This document shows, piece after piece, positions 22,951 to 31,403 of a DNA stretch of 39,367 bases. The notes beneath the pieces were generated by a model. It saw only the letters and a list, made by a program, of their open reading frames with translations. It was not told the DNA's origin and did not search any database. Position 1 is the first letter of the stretch. Each line of letters begins with the position of its first letter. Source of the DNA: Gordonia sp. (in: high G+C Gram-positive bacteria) (GTDB lineage Bacteria > Actinomycetota > Actinomycetes > Mycobacteriales > Mycobacteriaceae); the NCBI RefSeq assembly GCF_012515855.1, contig NZ_JAAYXO010000209.1:1-39367 (forward strand). Reading direction: 5' to 3'. Made by a program: the position numbers and the translations under genes.

Positions 22951-23790
22951 ATGGATTCCACCGTCGATCACGACGCCGAGAGCACCGACGCCAGCCCCGA
23001 CGAAGTCGCTTCGCGCGCGGCGCAAGCGATCGCCGCGGCGACCGGCGCCGACCACCACGACGTCGCCGTGGTCCTCGGGTCCGGCTGGGCGCCCGCGGCC
23101 GCGGCGCTCGGCGACCCCGTCGCCGAACTCTCGATGGCCGAGCTCCCCGGATTCGGCACGCCGTCGGCGCAGGGGCACGCGGGGACGGTCCAGTCGATCG
23201 AGATCGGCGCCGCCCGCGTCCTGGTGCTCCTCGGCCGCGTGCACCCCTACGAGGGGCATCCGCTCCGACGCGTGGTGCACCCGATCCGGACGGCCGCGGC
23301 CGCCGGTGCCCGCACCGTGGTCCTGACCAACGCCGCCGGGGGCATCCGCCCCGGACTGACCGTCGGCCAACCGGTCTTGATCTCCGACCAACTCAATCTG
23401 ACCGGACGTTCTCCTCTCGACGGCGCCCACTTCGTCAATATGGTCGACGCCTATCGTCCGGCCCTGCGCGAGGCTGCGCGACGCGTCGATCCCGATCTCG
23501 CCGAAGGGGTCTACGCCGGGCTGCCGGGCCCGCAGTACGAGACCCCGGCCGAGATCCGGATGCTCGGCGCCCTGGGCGCGGACCTCGTCGGCATGTCGAC
23601 AGTGCACGAGACCATCGCAGCCCGTGCGGCGGGGCTCGACGTGCTCGGGCTCTCGTTGGTCACCAACCTGGCGGCGGGCATCACCGGGGAGCCGCTCGAC
23701 CACTCCGAGGTCCTCGCCGTCGGCCGGGACGCCGCCGAACGGATGGGCCGCTTGCTCCGGAATGTCATCGCCGCGATCTCGGCGCAGTGA
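22951..23790 (+). CDS. deoD: Purine nucleoside phosphorylase (trimeric type)
   Basis: A 279-residue trimeric PNP converting (deoxy)inosine or guanosine and phosphate to free base and (deoxy)ribose-1-phosphate. Signatures: [13 protein letters not shown] (phosphate loop), [36 protein letters not shown], the purine-site region [18 protein letters not shown], and [34 protein letters not shown] 22951 is preferred for its leaderless promoter spacing and homolog length; ATG 22939 and GTG 22927 are in-frame alternatives. The symbol follows the M. tuberculosis name for Rv3307; structurally it is the punA type. It is followed after four bases by the phosphohexomutase gene. Confidence 0.94.
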   Translation: MDSTVDHDAESTDASPDEVASRAAQAIAAATGADHHDVAVVLGSGWAPAAAALGDPVAELSMAELPGFGTPSAQGHAGTVQSIEIGAARVLVLLGRVHPYEGHPLRRVVHPIRTAAAAGARTVVLTNAAGGIRPGLTVGQPVLISDQLNLTGRSPLDGAHFVNMVDAYRPALREAARRVDPDLAEGVYAGLPGPQYETPAEIRMLGALGADLVGMSTVHETIAARAAGLDVLGLSLVTNLAAGITGEPLDHSEVLAVGRDAAERMGRLLRNVIAAISAQ

Positions 23791-23794
23791 CATC

Positions 23795-25309
23795 GTGCTG
23801 ACCTTCGGCACCGCGGGTCTGCGCGGCCCGGTCCGGGAAGGCCCCGACGGCATGAACGTCGAGACCGTGACCCGAGCGACCGCCGGCCTGGCCGACTGGC
23901 TCCTGGCGCGGGGCCACGCCGGTGCGCCCGTGGTGGTGGGACGCGACGCCCGACACGGTTCGGAGGCGTTTGCGGCGGCCACCCGCGAGGTGCTCGCCGC
24001 CAAGGGCTTCGACGTGATCGCTCTCCCGGAGCCCGGTCCGACGCCGTTGGTCGCGTTCGCGACCAGGCACTTCGGCGCGGCCACGGGAGTCATGGTGACC
24101 GCCTCGCACAATCCGCCGCAGGACAACGGCTACAAGGTGTATCTCGACGGCGGCGCGCAGTTGATCGGCCCGGCCGACCGCGAGATCGAAGCCGCGATCG
24201 CCGCCACCCCCGGCGCCGCCGCGATCGCACGGACACCGGTGACCCCCGATGCCCGAGCGGTTGCGACCAGGTCCGCGTACCTCGACAGACTGACGAAGAG
24301 ATTCGCAGGCACCGCACGCGGGCCGCTGCGGATCGCCCTGACCCCGATGCACGGCGTCGGCGGCGACCTCGCGGTCGACGCCCTCCGGCGCGGCGGCTAC
24401 CACGACGTCCACGTGGTCACCGAACAGTTCGCACCGGACCCCGACTTCCCCACCGTCGCGTTCCCGAACCCCGAGGAACCGGGTGCCACCGACTTGCTGC
24501 TGCGCTTAGCCGCCGAGGTGAACGCCGACCTCGCCATCGCCCTGGACCCCGACGCCGACCGCTGCGCGGTGGGTGCACGGGACGGCGGTGCCTGGCGCAT
24601 GCTCACCGGGGACGAGACGGGCGCCCTCCTCGGGACCTGGGTCCTCGACAATCGGCCGAGCGACGCGCCGACCCCGGTGATCGCCAGTTCCATCGTCTCC
24701 GGGACCTTGCTCGACGCCGCGGCCCAGCGCCGCGGGGCCGACACCCGTCGCACGTTGACCGGCTTCAAATGGCTGGTCCGCGCGGGCGAACCACTCGCCT
24801 ACGCCTACGAGGAAGCGCTCGGCCACTGCGTCGACCCCGATGCCGTGCGCGACAAGGACGGCATCAGCGCGGCGTTGGCGTGCGCGAGTCTGGCGTCGTC
24901 GTGGATCGATCGCGGCGGCCTCGTCGCCGCCCTCGACGCGCTCGAGCGCGAGAACGGCGTGCACGTGACCGCGGGACGGTCGTTGCGACTGCCGGATCCC
25001 GCCGACATCGCCGCTCTGATGACATCGCTGCGGACGTCGCCGCCCCGCGTGCTCGCCGGGATCGCGGTGCGCCTGACCGACTACGCCGCACGCGCCGACG
25101 CACTGAGGACCGACGGCATCGAACTCACCGGCACCGGTGCCGACGGGTCGGCCGTTCGGGTCTTCGCCCGTCCGAGCGGTACCGAACCCAAACTCAAGTA
25201 CTACGGTCAGATGAGAACGGGCACCGCGGGCGGTGCCGCGGGCACCGACCGACGCGCCTTGTCGAGGATGCTGCAGGAAGTCCTGTCCGAGCTTCCGGAC
25301 GGAGCCTGA
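23795..25309 (+). CDS. pmmB: Phosphomannomutase/phosphopentomutase PmmB
   Basis: A 504-residue alpha-D-phosphohexomutase superfamily enzyme. The four domains show FGTAGLRGPV at the start, the phosphoserine loop TASHNPPQDNGYKVY, the metal loop DPDADRCAVG, the sugar-binding GFKWLVRAGEPLAYAYEEALG and the phosphate loop RPSGTEPKLKYY. Homologs such as M. tuberculosis PmmB have about 30 further residues ahead of LAFGTAGLRG; here GTG 23795 lies directly before that motif and no upstream start fits, so the N-terminus is short. It starts four bases after deoD. That link suggests it interconverts (deoxy)ribose-1- and 5-phosphate for nucleoside catabolism, more than mannose phosphate. This role is inferred. 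Confidence 0.92.
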   Translation: MLTFGTAGLRGPVREGPDGMNVETVTRATAGLADWLLARGHAGAPVVVGRDARHGSEAFAAATREVLAAKGFDVIALPEPGPTPLVAFATRHFGAATGVMVTASHNPPQDNGYKVYLDGGAQLIGPADREIEAAIAATPGAAAIARTPVTPDARAVATRSAYLDRLTKRFAGTARGPLRIALTPMHGVGGDLAVDALRRGGYHDVHVVTEQFAPDPDFPTVAFPNPEEPGATDLLLRLAAEVNADLAIALDPDADRCAVGARDGGAWRMLTGDETGALLGTWVLDNRPSDAPTPVIASSIVSGTLLDAAAQRRGADTRRTLTGFKWLVRAGEPLAYAYEEALGHCVDPDAVRDKDGISAALACASLASSWIDRGGLVAALDALERENGVHVTAGRSLRLPDPADIAALMTSLRTSPPRVLAGIAVRLTDYAARADALRTDGIELTGTGADGSAVRVFARPSGTEPKLKYYGQMRTGTAGGAAGTDRRALSRMLQEVLSELPDGA

Positions 25310-25344
25310 GGGGAAATACTGGCACAAGGGGAGAATCACAGCCG

Positions 25345-25971
25345 ATGAGCTACCAGCACTACTCCGATCCCAACTATCCGCCGATGGGCGGACAGCCGCC
25401 GCGCAAACCCTCACCGTGGTCATCGCCGGTGGTCCTCCTCGCGATCTTCGCGGGCATCATCGTGCTGGTGGGCGGCGTGGTCGCCGCGGTCGTCTACTCC
25501 GGCGGCGACGACCCGGAGAACGTGGCCTCCAGCAGCGATCCGTCCGGACCGCCCCCGGCCGTCACGCACACCGAGACCGTCTCGCCGACCACGCACACGG
25601 TCACCGAGACGCCCGCACAGGTGCCGACGACGCAAGCCCCGCAGACCGGTCCCATCGGGGTCGCGGGCGCCGACCGGCAGGGCTTCTCGAACCTGCGCTG
25701 CAACGCGCCCGAGGATCCCGCCGTCTTCATCGGCTACACCGAACGATCACGCGTGGTGATCTGCCAGGTGGGTTCGACCGTCGGCCGGAACTACTACAAG
25801 GGACTCGCCGGCGGCAACACGATCGAGGTGGGCTATCCGGCGCGCAGCGGCGACAGCTTCGTCGCAACCAACGGCAATGTCGACTACGTGGTCACGCGCA
25901 GCGCCCTGACCATTCGGGAGAACGGCTCGGTCATCAAGGTGGAACCTATGATTCAGAGCTGGGTGGACTGA
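25345..25971 (+). CDS. Membrane-anchored protein with Thr/Pro-rich linker
   Basis: A 208-residue protein I do not recognise. Residues 1-25 are cytosolic, Tyr/Pro-rich (MSYQHYSDPNYPPMGGQPP). Residues 26-51 form one membrane helix (WSSPVVLLAIFAGIIVLVGG). A low-complexity extracellular linker rich in Thr, Pro and Val follows (TETVSPTTHTVTETPAQVPTTQ). The last 100 residues form a folded domain with two cysteines (LRCNAPEDP and VVICQVGS), a likely disulfide. ATG 25345 has an AAGGGGAGAA ribosome site. The layout resembles sensor or wall-associated proteins of actinobacteria. It starts 35 bases after pmmB, but with a different apparent role. Confidence 0.75.
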   Translation: MSYQHYSDPNYPPMGGQPPRKPSPWSSPVVLLAIFAGIIVLVGGVVAAVVYSGGDDPENVASSSDPSGPPPAVTHTETVSPTTHTVTETPAQVPTTQAPQTGPIGVAGADRQGFSNLRCNAPEDPAVFIGYTERSRVVICQVGSTVGRNYYKGLAGGNTIEVGYPARSGDSFVATNGNVDYVVTRSALTIRENGSVIKVEPMIQSWVD

Positions 25972-25991
25972 CCGGCCGCCCGGCAGCGGCG

Positions 25992-27872
25992 TCACTTGCT
26001 CGCGAACTGCGTCCGGTACAGCTCGGCGTAACGGCCGTCGAGTCCCAGCAACGTGTCGTGATCACCTCGCTCCACCACCCGACCGGCTTCCAGGACGACG
26101 ATCTCGTCGGCCGCCCGAACGGTGGAGAGACGGTGCGCGATCACCAGTGACGTCCGCCCCTCCAGCGCTTCCGCCAGGGCCTCGGACACCGCGACCTCGG
26201 AGGTCGAGTCCAGGTGGGCGGTCGCTTCGTCGAGGATCACCACCGCGGGTTTCGCCAGGAGGAGTCGGGCGATCGTCAGCCGCTGACGTTCGCCGCCCGA
26301 CAACCGGTAGCCGCGCTCACCGACGACGGTGTCGAGCCCGTTCGGCAGGGAACGGACCAGGTCGTCGAGTCGGGCGCGCGCCAGCGCCGACCAGAGGTCG
26401 TCGTCGGAGGCAGCCGGGTTCGCCAGCCGCAGATTGGCGCCGACGGTGTCGTGGAACAGGTGACCGTCCTGGGTCACCAGACCGACCGTCCGATGGACCG
26501 ACTCCGTGGTCAGGTCGCGGAGATCGACGCCGTTGAGCGAGATCCCGCCCTCGTCGACGTCGTAGAGCCGCGTGGCGAGCGAGGCGATGGTCGACTTTCC
26601 CGCGCCCGAACTGCCGACGAGCGCCACCATGGTCCCGGCGGGAACGTCGAGGTCGATGTCGTGCAGGACGGTGCTGCCGCCGCGGGTGTCGAGCTGCGCG
26701 ACTTCCTCGAGGGAGGCCAGCGACACCTTGTCCGCGGACGGGTAGGCGAACGAGACGTCGTCGAAGCGCACGCTGACGCCGTGCTCTCGATCGGGGACGG
26801 CCTGCGCGCCGGGCCGGTCGACGATGAGCGGCGCGAGGTCGAGCACCTCGAAGACGCGCTCGAAGCTCACCAGCGCGCTCATCACCTCCACCCGAGCGTT
26901 GGCCAACGCCGTGAGCGGCGCATACATGCGCGTCAAGAGCAGGGCCAGGGAGACCACGGCGCCCGCGGACAGGTGCTGGTGCACGGCCAGCCAGCCGCCG
27001 AGCCCGTAGACCAGCGCGAGCGCCAGCGCCGACACCAGCATCAGCGCGGTGAAGAAGTACGACTGCAGCATCGCCTGCCGCACGCCGATGTCGCGGACCG
27101 CGGCGGCGCGATCGCCGAACTCCTTGGACTCCAGCTCCGGCCGCCCGAACAGCTTCACCAGCGTGGCGCCGGGCGCCGAGAACCGTTCGGTCATCTGCGT
27201 CGACATCCGTGCATTGTGATCGGCGCCTTCGCGCGCGAGTCCCGCCATCCGGCGTCCCATCCGCCGCGCGGGCACCACGAACACCGGCAGCAGGATCAGC
27301 GCGAGAATGGTGATCTGCCAACTCAACGCGAGCATCACACCGACAGTGAGCACCAAGGTCACCACGTTCGACACGACACCCGAGAGGGTGTCGCTGAACG
27401 CGCGTTGCGCGCCGATCACATCGTTGTTGAGGCGGCTGACCAGTGCACCGGTCCGCGTTCGCGTGAAGAAGGCGACCGGCATCCGCTGCACGTGGTCGAA
27501 GACTGCTCGCCGCAGGTCGAGGATCAGCCCTTCGCCGATGTTCGACGACAACCAGCGGGTGCCGATCGACGCCCCCGCCTCCGCCACCGCGATGGCTGCG
27601 ATCGCCAGGGCCAGCACGACGATCTCGCGTCCGGCCGACGGGCTCGCGGAGTTGATCAGATTCACCACCCGCCCGGCCAGCAGCGGCGTCACCACGGTCA
27701 GCACCGCCGTGACGACCGACAGCAACAGGAAGATCGCGATGCGGCGACGATGCGGTCGAGCGAAACCACCGATCCTCCGGAACGTGGCACGTCGATCCAG
27801 CCGCGTGGTCCGGCGATCCGACGCGGTCATCGACTTGTGCATGACCTCCCAGGCCACTGATTCCATGCTCAT
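25992..27872 (-). CDS. ABC exporter, fused permease and ATPase
   Basis: A 626-residue half-transporter of the lipid/multidrug ABC exporter type. An N-terminal cytosolic tail is followed by six membrane helices (about residues 40-330, starting IAIFLLLSVVTAVLTVVTPLL). The nucleotide-binding domain has Walker A GSSGAGKST, the signature LSGGERQRL, Walker B VVILDEAT and the switch His in IAHRLST. It should work as a homodimer, since no second half-transporter is nearby. ATG 27872 is supported by GGAG nine bases upstream; ATG 27866 is possible. It lies 62 bases downstream of upp on the same strand and may be partly co-transcribed. The substrate is unknown. Confidence 0.93.
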   Translation of the reverse strand: MSMESVAWEVMHKSMTASDRRTTRLDRRATFRRIGGFARPHRRRIAIFLLLSVVTAVLTVVTPLLAGRVVNLINSASPSAGREIVVLALAIAAIAVAEAGASIGTRWLSSNIGEGLILDLRRAVFDHVQRMPVAFFTRTRTGALVSRLNNDVIGAQRAFSDTLSGVVSNVVTLVLTVGVMLALSWQITILALILLPVFVVPARRMGRRMAGLAREGADHNARMSTQMTERFSAPGATLVKLFGRPELESKEFGDRAAAVRDIGVRQAMLQSYFFTALMLVSALALALVYGLGGWLAVHQHLSAGAVVSLALLLTRMYAPLTALANARVEVMSALVSFERVFEVLDLAPLIVDRPGAQAVPDREHGVSVRFDDVSFAYPSADKVSLASLEEVAQLDTRGGSTVLHDIDLDVPAGTMVALVGSSGAGKSTIASLATRLYDVDEGGISLNGVDLRDLTTESVHRTVGLVTQDGHLFHDTVGANLRLANPAASDDDLWSALARARLDDLVRSLPNGLDTVVGERGYRLSGGERQRLTIARLLLAKPAVVILDEATAHLDSTSEVAVSEALAEALEGRTSLVIAHRLSTVRAADEIVVLEAGRVVERGDHDTLLGLDGRYAELYRTQFASK

Positions 27873-27934
27873 CGACGATCACTCCACTCGGTACTGGTCA
27901 GGCTCTCGCGGAACCGACGGATTCGGCTGAGGGA

Positions 27935-28582
27935 TCAACGAGGCCCGAACTGGCGGTCGCCTGCGTCGCCGAGGCCCGGAACGATGAAGTTCGCCGCGTC
28001 GAGACCGTCGTCGAGCACCCCGAGCACCAGGCGCAACGGTCGCCCCCATGCGCGGAGCGCCGCGATGCCCTGCGGTGCGGCCACCACGCACACCGCGGTG
28101 ACGTCGGTGGCTCCGCGCGCCGCGATGAGTTCGAGAGTGTGCACCAGCGAACCACCGGTGGCGAGCATCGGGTCGAGGACGCACACGGCTCGTCCCGACA
28201 GGTCGTGGGGCAGCGACGCGAGGTACTCCACCGGCAGTGCCGTCGCCTCGTCACGAGCCACACCGACGAAGCCGATGCCGGCTTCGGGGACGGAGGCGAG
28301 TGCGGCGTCGAGCATGCCCAGTCCGGCACGCAGCACCGGAACGAACAGGGGCGGTGCCGCCAGCTTGGTGCCCGGCGCCGTCGCGACCGGCGTCTGGACC
28401 GACATCGACACTTCGGGCGCGTCCGCGAACGCCTCGTAGACCAGCATCGTCGACAACTGCGCGAGCGCGTTGCGGAACGCCGGGTTCGGCGTCGCCTCGT
28501 CGCGGAGGACGGCGAGCCAGGCCCGCGTCAACGGGTGATCGACAACCGTGATCTGCAAGCCGGAATCGGCGGAGGAGGTCAT
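27935..28582 (-). CDS. upp: Uracil phosphoribosyltransferase
   Basis: A 215-residue enzyme joining uracil and PRPP to make UMP in pyrimidine salvage. The N-terminal VVDHPLTRAWLAVLRDEATPN, the flexible region and FVPVLRAGLGMLDAAL are typical. The PRPP-binding loop is VCVLDPMLATGGSLVHTLELI, and the uracil-binding C-terminus is PGLGDAGDRQFGPR. Length is normal (about 207-215). ATG 28582 has no ribosome site but a TACGAT box 6 bases ahead, so it is probably leaderless. It lies among other nucleoside salvage genes (PNP, Add, DeoA, Cdd). Confidence 0.96.
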   Translation of the reverse strand: MTSSADSGLQITVVDHPLTRAWLAVLRDEATPNPAFRNALAQLSTMLVYEAFADAPEVSMSVQTPVATAPGTKLAAPPLFVPVLRAGLGMLDAALASVPEAGIGFVGVARDEATALPVEYLASLPHDLSGRAVCVLDPMLATGGSLVHTLELIAARGATDVTAVCVVAAPQGIAALRAWGRPLRLVLGVLDDGLDAANFIVPGLGDAGDRQFGPR

Positions 28583-28588
28583 GCAAGC

Positions 28589-28594
28589 ATCGTA
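28589..28594 (-). promoter_or_regulatory. Putative -10 element of upp
   Basis: On the minus strand, TACGAT is followed by six bases and then ATG 28582. This is the expected geometry for leaderless transcription. Confidence 0.5.
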
Positions 28595-28653
28595 TGAGAC
28601 ACGCCCGGGCGGGGCTTGCGGAACCGATCAGGCCCCGCGTGCGTCCAATCCAT

Positions 28654-29016
28654 ATGAACGATGAATCAGGTACAGGACAATCAGGTACGGGCCTCCCCGC
28701 GGCCGGGCGCCCGGTGTCGGTCGACGCCGCGGTCCCGGGCGGCTTGGCCTCCACGCAGGCCTCCGCCGCGGCCACGGTGGCATCACGATCGGCGGCCGAA
28801 CGAATCGACACCGGAGCGCTGGTTCCGACGTTCGGCATCATCGGCGCGGCGTTCCTCGACGCGCTCGGTCGAGTCAGTGGGCAACGTGCCACCGCCCTCG
28901 ACGCCCTCGCCGCGCGGCACGCCTCGACATCCGCACGCGCCACCAACGCGGCGGCGTCATACGACTGTTGCGACGACGCCAACGCCGGCGCCCTCGCAGC
29001 CGGAGTGCCGGCATGA
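28654..29016 (+). CDS. EspC-like type VII secretion target
   Basis: A 120-residue helical, Ala-rich protein without signal peptide or membrane segment. After a disordered Gly/Ser/Pro start it has two helices (SAAERIDTGALVPTF and IIGAAFLDALGRVSGQRATALDALAARHASTSARATNAAASY). The C-terminal YDCCD (Tyr103, Asp107) matches the YxxxD/E type VII export signal of the EspC/WXG-partner class. The stop overlaps the start of the next gene (ATGA), so the two are translationally coupled and probably form a heterodimer. ATG 28654 is preferred; upstream in-frame codons lie within the upp promoter. No secretion-machine genes are in the window. Confidence 0.75.
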   Translation: MNDESGTGQSGTGLPAAGRPVSVDAAVPGGLASTQASAAATVASRSAAERIDTGALVPTFGIIGAAFLDALGRVSGQRATALDALAARHASTSARATNAAASYDCCDDANAGALAAGVPA

Positions 29017-29948
29017 GCGCTGCACTCCTGATCGCGCCGCTCAAAGCACTCGTCGCGACCCTTGGAACCGGTGTCCTGCCACCCGGAGTCGCCGGTGTCT
29101 ACAGCGACACGGCGGCGGCGTTGGGCCAGTCGTCGGCGCTGTCGTCGCGCGGCGCCGCCTCGATCGATGCCGGATGGCGGGGCAACGGCGGCGAGCAAGC
29201 GGCGACCGCCACCCGCAGGCTCGCCGTGGTCGATGACGCGGTCGGCACCGCGGGCACCGACATCTCGACGGTGATCGAAGCCGCCGCCGGTCGAGTGAAG
29301 GCGGCCAACACCGAACTGAACGCTCTCGTGGAGTCGTTCGTGAAGGCGGCGTCGGCGGTCCCCGCGGTCACCAGCCCCGCCGGCCTGGCCGCTCTGGTGC
29401 CGTTGGCGATGAGTCATCTGGCGCGGGGCGTGCAGGTGATCGCGCGCACGCAGTCGGAGCTCACTCGGGATGCGTCCGACCTCGGGCGGCATCAGGCGCC
29501 GGCCGAACTCACCGGCCCGACCTCCGACGACGCGCTTCCGGCCACCGCCACCGGCCGAATTCCGATCCGCCTGCCCGACGGCTCGATCTCGTACGCCCCG
29601 AACGAACGAGCCGCGAAGGCCATTCGCGCGGCCCTCAGTGTGCAGGGCACCCCGTACGTCTGGGGCGGAACCAGCACCGACGGATTCGACTGCAGCGGGT
29701 TCACCCAGTGGGCGTATCGCCAGGCCGGCCTGGAACTGCCTCGGCTCGCGCAGGATCAAGACACCGCGGGCTTCCAGGTGTCGCAATCACAGTTGCAACC
29801 CGGGGACCTCGCCGTGTGGTCCGGCCATGTGGCGATGTACATCGGCAACGGCCAGATGGTCGAGACCGGCGGCGACCCCGTCGGGGTGAATCCGCTGCGC
29901 ACCACCAACGCCGGACAGACCTTCGAGGGCTTCTACCGCCCGCGCTGA
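29013..29948 (+). CDS. WxG-domain NlpC/P60 peptidoglycan hydrolase
   Basis: A 311-residue two-part protein. Residues 1-160 are a helical WXG100-like module with GWRG at 54-57 between two helices. Residues 195-311 are an NlpC/P60 (C40) cysteine peptidase that cuts stem peptides. The catalytic Cys227 is in TDGFDCSGFTQWAY and His272 in WSGHVAMYIG, with GNGQMVE supplying the third polar residue. GTPYVWGG is the usual leading motif. There is no Sec signal, so export probably depends on its EspC-like partner and a type VII system. ATG 29013 overlaps the partner's stop. A wall-remodelling enzyme or interbacterial effector is inferred; no immunity gene is recognised. Confidence 0.85.
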   Translation: MSAALLIAPLKALVATLGTGVLPPGVAGVYSDTAAALGQSSALSSRGAASIDAGWRGNGGEQAATATRRLAVVDDAVGTAGTDISTVIEAAAGRVKAANTELNALVESFVKAASAVPAVTSPAGLAALVPLAMSHLARGVQVIARTQSELTRDASDLGRHQAPAELTGPTSDDALPATATGRIPIRLPDGSISYAPNERAAKAIRAALSVQGTPYVWGGTSTDGFDCSGFTQWAYRQAGLELPRLAQDQDTAGFQVSQSQLQPGDLAVWSGHVAMYIGNGQMVETGGDPVGVNPLRTTNAGQTFEGFYRPR

Positions 29949-30026
29949 ACCGTCCGGTGAGTGTGCAAGACTGCCGTTTCACGACATGAACCCAAGCCCC
30001 GTGCAGCACGCTCGCGCGAACTTGAT

Positions 30027-30032
30027 TACGCT
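30027..30032 (+). promoter_or_regulatory. Putative -10 element of the Rv3311-like gene
   Basis: TACGCT is 8 bases upstream of ATG 30041, and no Shine-Dalgarno site is present. Leaderless transcription is likely. Confidence 0.45.
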
Positions 30033-30040
30033 CAGTGACC

Positions 30041-31306
30041 ATGGCCGGTGACATCGTTCCCATCGAACTCGGACTGACCGAAGGCAACCTCTTCACACTG
30101 TGGGCTCCACGGTGGCGCGAGGGCGATGACGAGTGGGAAGCATTCCTGGGTCGCGAAGACGACCTGTACGCGCTCAACAGCGTCGCTGATCTGGTGGCCT
30201 TCGTGCGCACCGACAACGACAACGACCTCGTCGATCACCCCGCGTGGGACACGATCAAGCAGGTGCAGGCCGCCGAGCTGGCGCCCGACGACAAGCACAG
30301 CTACGACCTCATCGGCGTCCCCGAGCTCGCCGCCGAGGATCCGAAGCCCGAGGTGCTCGCCGAACTCGAGGACGCCCTCGAGATCGTGCGCATCATCGGT
30401 GAGGTCTGTGAGCTCTCGCCGGTCACGAAGTTCTTCAACGGCAACCCGATCCTGGGCGCGGTGACCGTCGGAACCACCAACTTCAACGGCCGCGAGGGCA
30501 TCGACCTCTGGGTGCGCATCGGCCGATTGATCGCCAAGCACTGGGACGACGTGATCGACGCCCTCGACGACGTCATCACCGTGCCGAAGGTCGATTCCGA
30601 AGCGGCCACGGTCGCCGAGGACGAGCTCGCCGCCGCGGCGTCAGCCGAGGACGAGGACGAGCCGGAGTTCGATCCGGTGGACCCGCTGAACGAGCCCGAC
30701 GACGAGGACGACGACCTCGACGACGAGGACGACGATGACGACGCGATCGACGAGGACGACTTCTGGGCGGGCGTCGGCATCGACCCAATCCGCATCTACG
30801 TCGACGGCGGCGAGTTCCTCACTCTCCGCTGCTACCTGGGCGACGACGCACTCTTCCTCGGGCGCAACGGAACCATCTACGGATTCGGCTCCGAGCGCGC
30901 ACTGACCCGCTTCCTGGCCGACAACGACGATCACGATCTGACGAAGCTGTCGACCTTCAACGACATTCAGATCGCCGCCGACACCAACGACCTGCAGTTC
31001 GACGTCCTCCCGGAGAACGTCTACGCCCTCGAAGGCCTGCACGAGGACATCCTCGACGGCCCGCGCCGCATCGACAAGCGCCAGCTCGACCTCGCCGTGG
31101 AACTCCTGACCGACGCAGCCGACTACGCCGGCATCGACACGGTGCACGAGGCCCTCGCCACCACGACGCCCCTCGGCTGGTTCGTCGACTACGCCATTCA
31201 CCCGGATCCCAAGCGCCTGGCCCCGTCGGGCCCGTTCGACAACGAGGCCGAGGTCTGGCGCGCGCTGGTCCACGACTTCGAGGATCGCCTGGTCAAGCGC
31301 GGCTAG
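30041..31306 (+). CDS. Rv3311-like acidic conserved protein
   Basis: A 421-residue soluble protein resembling M. tuberculosis Rv3311; homologs have been labelled primosomal protein without evidence I know of. The N-terminal domain contains NLFTLWAPRWREGDDEWEAFLG and FVRTDNDNDLVDHPAW; SPVTKFFNGNPILGAV marks its end. Residues 200-245 are a very acidic, low-complexity linker dominated by Asp and Glu. The C-terminal domain (DPIRIYVDGGEFLTLRCYLGDDALFLGRNG...) echoes the first half: LFTLWAP/FLTLRCY, DDLYALNSVADLVAFVRTDND against NGTIYGFGSERALTRFLADND. This suggests two copies of one fold. ATG 30041 is chosen over GTG 30035 for promoter spacing. Function unknown. Confidence 0.85.
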   Translation: MAGDIVPIELGLTEGNLFTLWAPRWREGDDEWEAFLGREDDLYALNSVADLVAFVRTDNDNDLVDHPAWDTIKQVQAAELAPDDKHSYDLIGVPELAAEDPKPEVLAELEDALEIVRIIGEVCELSPVTKFFNGNPILGAVTVGTTNFNGREGIDLWVRIGRLIAKHWDDVIDALDDVITVPKVDSEAATVAEDELAAAASAEDEDEPEFDPVDPLNEPDDEDDDLDDEDDDDDAIDEDDFWAGVGIDPIRIYVDGGEFLTLRCYLGDDALFLGRNGTIYGFGSERALTRFLADNDDHDLTKLSTFNDIQIAADTNDLQFDVLPENVYALEGLHEDILDGPRRIDKRQLDLAVELLTDAADYAGIDTVHEALATTTPLGWFVDYAIHPDPKRLAPSGPFDNEAEVWRALVHDFEDRLVKRG

Positions 31307-31330
31307 CCGTCGGCGGCACCCAGAAACACC

Positions 31331-31378
31331 GAAGCGACCGCGGGACGAGCTGACTTCCAGCAATCCCGCGGTCGCTTC
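31331..31378. terminator. Bidirectional hairpin terminator
   Basis: A perfect 15-bp stem, GAAGCGACCGCGGGA (31331-31345) and TCCCGCGGTCGCTTC (31364-31378), lies between the convergent Rv3311-like and acyl-CoA dehydrogenase genes. It is the strongest hairpin in the window. Confidence 0.8.
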
Positions 31379-31403
31379 CGTTCTGTGTCGAGAACCGGTC
31401 CGG

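Noticed and set aside
26214-27860. A 548-codon frame antisense to the ABC exporter
   Set aside because: All Walker and signature motifs are in the opposite strand; this frame is low-complexity.
30646-30765. GAC/GAG-rich tract considered as a DNA repeat
   Set aside because: It is the codon record of an Asp/Glu-rich protein linker, without a regular repeat unit.
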